NCBI GenBank assembly: GCA_964017185.1
Contig: OZ024869.1
Span: 64,990,931 to 65,054,930 of the forward strand
Direction: 5' to 3'
Origin: Rugalucina vietnamica
Lineage: Eukaryota; Mollusca; Bivalvia; Lucinida; Lucinidae
Length of the DNA stretch: 64,000 nucleotides
Every line of letters begins with the position of its first letter. The first letter of the stretch is position 1. A program made the translations under genes and the position numbers. Shown here in pieces: positions 58,098 through 64,000 of the stretch. The notes below the pieces were generated by a model. The model had not been told where the DNA came from, made no database searches, and saw only the letters and a list, made by a program, of their open reading frames with translations.

Positions 58098-59765
58098 GGA
58101 AGTGTCTCAGAGCCCGGTACCGCATAAATTAGGCTAGAGTCTCCTCGTCCGGCAATGCCGGACACAGAGCCTATCCTCACTGGAATGGCTCCGTGTCCGG
58201 CACTACATTTTTCTTACCGGTTTCTTGGTTGTAAGTAGTAAAAAGTACAATTAATTTGATTACTATCAATAAAGTTTGAAGAATAAATATTTGTTCGTTC
58301 GTGTTCCGCCATTTTGAAAAGGGGATGTAACTCTTAATTTGTTTATGTCTTGTGTAAAAATGAAACTGTACCGAATTCAATATCGTGTTACATTTTGGTT
58401 GTTGAATAAATCATATTACCTTGTATTTTCTTTATCAAATAGAATTATCTATCAAACAAGTTCTTTAAGTCCATGTATTTAACCTTGCTTTAAATGATGC
58501 CAATTAGGCTAGCCTCTTCTCATCTGTAAGGTAGCCAGCAAATCGCGCGCCTCTTTTGTGCTAATTGATCTCCGACAACAAGTAAAGCAAACAAACAATA
58601 TAATTACGTAAATTAGAAAACAATTCATCCATTAAGATGTGCAATGCTAAAATAAATCATGTTGTCTCTGTCATATTGCAATCATGGCTCAGCTCACAAA
58701 GTCCACATCGGACAACAATTTGATAGTTTCTTGGCTTTTGAAAGTTTCAAAGAACGCTACCAGAACACTGAGTATGTTCAGTTCTACAGAAGAGATTCGC
58801 GAACGGTAAAGACATCGGCGGCTAGATGCCCGAAGCTTGTCATATAAAAATGTTTTATTTATTTTCGTCCAGATCAGACACAAACCGATGATCACGCAGA
58901 TGCAATTTATATGATATTCGTTATAAGAACGTACGATATTTTCCACACATGTATATAACTAACCTTGTTTTATCATGTTGAATATCGACAAGATCAGACA
59001 CTAACTGGCTAGTATGCATAGGCAACATAGAAGCATTTCAGTGGCCGGTTATATGACCTACGTGATAAGAACGTACGATCGATCTATGTATAACACATGC
59101 ATATAATGTTTAAATAACGTTGTTATCATAAAGAATGATTTTATTTGATTCTCCGACGACCATTTCAGACACAAACCGGCTAGTATGCATAGGCAAAATA
59201 GAAGCATTCCGTTTGCCGGTTATATGACTTACGTGATAAGAAAGTATGATCTATGTCTAACATATGCATATCATGTTTAAATAACGTTGTTATCATAAAA
59301 AATGTTTTATTTGATTTTCCGGCGACTAGAAATTGCTCAGCTAATTAGGACATATATGCATAAATCTAATAAACATAATTAATGTCACGCTAAACTTTGA
59401 TCAAATCCCGTATGAAAACAACCTTTATGCCAATCACTTTTCATTTAATGTAGTAATTATCATTAACAATTGTGATTAAGTCAAATATTAAATGTATCTT
59501 TTATGCTAAAAATATCTGGTTTGTGATTATCAAAATTGTGTTTTGAGATGGGTCGAATGTATTATGAGGTGGTTTGTGGTGGTTTTGAAGTGGTTTGGGG
59601 TGGTTTTGTGTGTTTTGGGGTGGTCTGGGGTTTTTCCACGGTCCCCATTTTGCTGATTAAAAAGGTTTCAGGAAATTGGTAAGAAAAATGTAGTGCCGGA
59701 CACCGAGCCATTCCACTGAGGATAGGCTCGGGATCCGGCATTGCCGGACGCGGAGACCCTAGCCT
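58098..59765 (+). mobile_element. Mutator-like element, copy 2, right end truncated
   Basis: The left end GGAAGTGTCTCAGAGCCCGG and the CGTCCGGCA-A-TGCCGGA block match copy 1. The right TIR (59675-59765) stops at GAGACCCTAGCC and lacks the last 35-40 bp, so no target duplication can be read. The interior shares the CAGATCAGACACAAACCG units (58869, 58987, 59163). It differs from copy 1 by a coding-like segment at 58671-58850 and a G/T-rich array at 59555-59640. Confidence 0.8.
58671..58850 (+). pseudogene. Transposase-like N-terminal coding remnant inside MULE copy 2
   Basis: The frame reads VHIGQQFDSFLAFESFKERY, then YVQFYRRDSRTVKTSAAR and stops soon after. A pattern of F-x-S-F-x-x-F-x-x-x-x-x-x-Y followed by Y-V-Q-F-Y-R-R-D-S-R resembles the N-terminal region of ZSWIM1/3-like proteins, a family derived from Mutator-type transposases. 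The segment is absent from copy 1, so it is either a relic of the autonomous element or a captured exon. The family match is from memory of the pattern, not a search. Confidence 0.5.
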
Positions 59766-60229
59766 TATTTGATTTGATTTCATTTTCACTGGAAATGTGT
59801 ATTTGTTTATTTTATTTTATTTTTTTTTTCTTTTCAATTTTCTCTTTTCTACCATTTTATCAGTATTTTCGTCTTTTAGTTGTAACTGTTTTTCATTTTT
59901 ATTTGAATCATGTAACCCCTTCATTTAATTATTATTTTTATGTTACAGCCCCTTCATTTAATTATTATTTTTATGTTACAGCCGCAACCCATATGTTTTA
60001 CTTCGATTGGGACTATGGTAAGGACTATAGTAGCTACCATTGTTGTTCGATTCGTACTATAGTAAAGCTCTTCTGTATTGGAGATAGAAATGACCATTAC
60101 CAAAGGAACCCAGCCCTAGGTATGGTATAGGGGACTGTGAACTAATTATTTATCCCATAGGCTCCAATGCTAAATCCCTGCTCTTTGACAGTTTATTCTG
60201 CATTCCAGGTAACACTTGGGCCATCAAAA
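59766..60229. other. Intergenic, with a 35-bp direct duplication
   Basis: GTTACAGCC-C/G-like units with CCCCTTCATTTAATTATT are repeated in tandem at about 59916-59982. The flanks are T-rich and no ORF is convincing. Confidence 0.6.
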
Positions 60230-60262
<33 letters not shown>

Positions 60263-63200
60263 TTATTAACAAAGTCCAAAAGGCTATAAAGCCCATCAGG
60301 ATACAAGCAATTACAATACATACGATGGCGAACAAACAAACAGCGCACAGCAAAGGCGTAACGCCCATTACGCACACTACGCAAGTGCGTAATGTAAAAA
60401 AGAGAGACACGAACATTCCTTATAAAAAACCTGTCTAACTCTTGAAAGAAAACGATTTTCCTTCCAAAAAAGAGGCTTAAAATCGTTCTCCAGCCATCCC
60501 GAAAATCGTTTTTTTCTCGGGGGAGGGCCCCCGACCCCCCCTCCCAAACGAGAGGGAGAGGCCTTCGGTGTGCGTATAAATTTCAATTTCCTAGTTACGC
60601 CTATGCACAGCATAAATATACATACATAAATACATTTATATATAAACTCTATAAGCAACAAACTGCTGATTATATTAATTGAACATACTTCTGATAGTTT
60701 CAAGCTGATAATTTCAAACGCAAAGTGGGCGGAGAAGGTGTACCATGCGTTGTGCATGTAGAGCACAATAATCATATGAAAGAAACATGCATTTTTTTTT
60801 ATAACGGTGATGGCTTTAAAGAATAAATTAACTAGTAAACATGTCACAATATAGTATACTATAGATGAAAAACATCAATTTCAGTAACAAAATGTTTTAC
60901 TCAATGTCTTTGGCAGAATATGCATACGACTTGAAAATGACAGCAGAACACAAATACATTATTGTAGATATGAGACAGTACAGAAAAAAGTAACAGAATT
61001 ACCAACACTTAATTTCTGTATAATACTTCGGCTCTCTGTTTGAATGCTAGATAAATAAACACACTTAATCTGCGTACATGGTTTTTGTTTGTTGTGTTAA
61101 TAAGGTTAACAAATTTAAACGTACTGGGTCTCTTCCAAAAATATGGAGCAATGTACCTTTTTCGCAAGTCTTGATATAAAATACATTCAATGACAAAATG
61201 ATATTCGTCCTCTACTTTTTCGCATGTTAAACATATTCTACGCTCAATCGGAATTCTGTTAGGCCGAGTCCATCTGCCAGACTCAATTGCCAATCTATGA
61301 GAGGACATTCTCAATGGCTATATTTTAAAACATTAATATAATCTAAATATGGTTGAAAATTGAACGAAGAAATAGTAGTATAGAAGTTTGCCCGTGACGA
61401 TTCGTTTAATCTGACCTGCCAACCTTGAATGAAATGGTCTGTCAATCTTTGTTTAGCCATTCTGAGGAACGCGCCGATGTCTCCCACCCCCTGGTTTAAC
61501 CAAACTTCGTAAAAACCTTAAGACATAAAAAGTTGACGTAACAATGCAGCCCAATTTACTTTATTTGGTAGCGTTTCAAGATCATGTAACATGAGGTTGT
61601 ACACTAGTTTAATATATTTATTAACAGGCGATCTCAAAATCTTGAACCAGTATTTTATAATTATGATATAACGCTTACTTAGATAGTTCGTTCTGCCTAG
61701 TTCACCATAAACAAAAACATTTTTCGCTGACTTTTTCACACCTAAAATCTTTTTGCAAAAATGCATATGTACTCTTTCTACGGCATTGGCTTTAGCAAAA
61801 CCCCAAACTTCGGACCCGTAATTTAAAATAGGCGATATCAGTTTATCGAATAGTTCTAATTTATGCCTGGGAGAGATAAAAGTAAATTTATATAAATATT
61901 TGTTCAATTTAAATATCGCTTTGTGTGCTTGACCCGCAAGTGTCGTTTGAGCTTTAGAAAAAGACCCCCCTACTGTAAAAACTATACCTAAATATTTAAA
62001 ACTCGTAACTATTTCTTAAGGCGTCCCATCATAGTTAAAAGAGATGTCACCAGGAAGCATGCCCCCATTCCTGAAAATAAGAACTTTAGTTTTGGATACG
62101 TTTATAGTAAGTTTCCATCGCTTACAATAATCTGATAACAAATCTAACCCGAGCTGCAACTCTTCAGGAGAATTTGCAAAGAAAACTATATCATCAGCGT
62201 ATAGAAGCATAAACATTTTGACCATATCAACTTCTAGAAAGGTACAAGTAGGCAAAGATCAGGAAAAGGCGCAATCAGAAAAAGATTCCCACTCCAAAAA
62301 CCGAGGTGGGAAAAAACCAAACTAACAATCAGGTACTTATACCATGAAACATATCGTAAGCCGAATGAGCAGCTATTTTCCCAATAGGTGGCCACTCAGT
62401 TACCTTAACTTAACTAAAAATATGAAAACATACATAAGGCGCCAACAGCACAAAAAATTTTAAACACCAAGACATAAAACAAAAAGAACCACTACAGAAG
62501 TATCGACTTGGAACGATCAGTAACACAAAGTTACTGGCGGGCTTAAACCGGTTTTACAGGTACCTAACCTCACCCTCAGCTTCTGCAGTGGTTCACAACA
62601 TTTAGTTAGTTCTTCGGTCCTCGTGGTGAATCTCTAACTAGTCAATGAATCATCAAGAACAAACAAATAAATCATGATAAACATCCTGATGAATCAAAAA
62701 CCAGGACTCACAGATTGAGTAAGCTGCCCGACGATGGAGATCCCTGGGCGCCGAATAACCTACTAACTCCGGAGCAAAAGAAAAACACCAGTTGGACCCC
62801 GGTGGGCCAAGCAACAGACAAGAAGCTCCGGCCCCAACCAACTAAAATGAATAGCTTTAAGTCGGGGCCATCATAGAGTCTGACGCCCGACCCACCGGCG
62901 TGCAATTAAAGAAGGCAGCATAGTTATCAACCATGATTGGGTTAAAAACTAAGCATGCAGACCATCAATGTTTGAATTAACAAATTGCTCTTCTATGTCG
63001 TTTAAGTAAAATGAAAAAAGTAAGGGGGACAAGCACTCCCCCTGTCTGACCCCTAAACTGCAGTAAAATTCATTGCCTAGGTTATTAAAAACCTTAACTC
63101 TTGACTTCACCGTTTGATACATAGATTTTACAATGTTCAATATTTTCCCCCTTAGCCCAAGTCTAACTAGTTTGTACCAAAGATTATCACGCACCACATA

Positions 63201-64000
63201 ATCAAAAGCTTTAGTAAAGTCAATAAAAACACAATAAAGCTGCTTTCCTTGATTCAATACGTGGGTTATTAAACTATGCAAGGCAAAAATATTATCAACA
63301 GTACTCATTTTCCTAAAACCAGCTTGCGCTTCGATAAGAATAAAATAACGCTCAGCCCAGTCAGACAACCTATTGTTTAAAACACTTGAAAATAATTTTC
63401 CAAGAACACTTAATAACGTGATTCCCCTGTAATTCTCTACTTCGTTTATGCTGCCCTTTTTATGCAGTGGAATGATGTAACCTTCTGTCCAAGATTCGGG
63501 AAAATGACCCATTTCGAAAAGCTTATTAAAAAGAATACTAAGAGTCGGACATACATTTCCATATATGAAAAATTCATTGATAAGCATATCCGGTCCCGCA
63601 GACTTTCCATTCTTAAGTTGATGTATTGCTTTTGAAATTTCTTCATGTGAGAAGCTAACATTAAGTTCATGAAACATAATTCCAAATTCTTCGTTTTCAT
63701 AACGTTCATTAAAATAAATAATATCTTCGTCGGGTCTATAAAAAGGATAAGACGGGTTATTAACAGCATTAAAATATTGTTCAAAACGTGATAATTGGAT
63801 GTTAGATGATTTTATACCAGCTGCATGCATCTTTTAATAAGTTCCAATACAGTCTCGCGTTTTTTATATTTAGCGTTGACAAACTGCGAGGTCTTTTCTT
63901 TGTCGTAGTTATACCGACATTTGCGTATGAGGCTTTTGTATTCTGACCTTGCTTTAGCTAAATTTCGTCTATTTTCATCTGTTTTTGATGCTCTATACCT
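60230..64000 (-). mobile_element. Non-LTR retrotransposon (LINE), decayed, 5' end beyond the window
   Basis: Read on the minus strand the reverse transcriptase shows ENYRGITLLSVLGKLF, AQAGFRKMSTVDN, motif A (FIDFTKAFD), motif B (GVRQGECLSPLLF) and, after a 700-bp insertion, motif C (LLYADDIVFFA). There follow ISPILNYGSEVWGFAKANAVERVHMHFCKKILG and the C-terminal zinc-binding C-L-T-C-EKVEDEYHFVIEC at about 61205-61240. The 3' end has the tail (ACTT)n, seen on the + strand as AAGT repeats at 60230-60262. Frameshifts at about 63830 and near 63880 (an extra A and a TGCA duplication) and stops at about 61518 and 61320 show it is inactive. It has the same C-terminal design and tail type as the fragment at 9265-10126. 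Confidence 0.9.
62245..62945 (-). repeat. Insertion of repeat R1 (long form) within the LINE palm domain
   Basis: The LINE frame is interrupted after NSNIDGL and resumes at EVDMVKMFMLLYADD; the 700 bp between are foreign. The segment 62245-62410 matches repeat R1 at 8905-9060 in inverse orientation, and 62530-62610 matches 28860-28945. No target duplication could be read with certainty. Confidence 0.7.

Overview
This is eukaryotic DNA: spliced genes with GT-AG introns, tRNA-derived SINEs, LINEs, MITEs and long intergenic and intronic repeats, with an AT-rich background. The gene set and the repeat style (many short families with palindromic ends, including the family whose hairpin reads CACCTGAGCC-GAA-GGCTC) suggest a lophotrochozoan, most likely a bivalve mollusc. 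That placement is inference from pattern, not a database match.

Genes, left to right. (1) Three exons of an unidentified + strand gene lie at 3-4871. (2) A - strand orphan gene at 16779-10555 encodes about 684 aa and has no recognised domain beyond an N-terminal coiled coil. (3) A + strand gene at 18416-19893 encodes a 180-aa secreted or luminal MRH-type (mannose-6-phosphate-receptor-like) lectin. (4) A + strand two-exon gene at 22278-23928 encodes a Ubc12-like E2 conjugating enzyme with a long acidic tail. (5) A - strand two-exon gene at 27243-24921 encodes a secreted carboxylesterase/cholinesterase-like enzyme with an intact Ser-Glu-His triad; a decayed partial copy lies upstream at about 28175-27860. 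(6) UNC50, a Golgi multipass membrane protein, is complete on the - strand at 46365-35030 in seven coding exons. No operon-like or pathway link between the genes is visible.

The rest is dominated by mobile DNA. From 1 to 9000 there are three repeat families, unrelated in sequence, that share one architecture: a palindromic 5' end, a CCGTC-rich tract, tandem monomers, an arm of the 5' palindrome repeated, and an end in TCTNGTT. They look like Helitron-like/Helentron-derived elements. A 1.06 kb TTA-flanked element at 7630-8686 carries CG dinucleotides phased every 10 bp on arms of opposite polarity. A 237-bp MITE family occurs nine times between 4383 and 33801. UNC50 introns hold a 3171-bp transposon with perfect 110-bp inverted repeats and a 5-bp target duplication, a 3.1 kb TA-flanked element, and a MITE built on a 93-bp perfect palindrome.

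From 46.9 to 60 kb there are no recognised host genes. This part holds a large foldback (stem about 650 bp), a Mutator-like element with a perfect 9-bp target duplication inserted in that foldback, a second copy of it with a transposase-like coding remnant, and another inverted pair with arms of about 650-700 bp. The window ends in a dead LINE on the - strand (60230-64000) whose reverse transcriptase is split by a 700-bp repeat.

No RNA gene, CRISPR array or prokaryote-like operon was seen. Exon borders were read by eye from splice sites and reading-frame continuity; repeat borders marked as approximate may be off by tens of bases.
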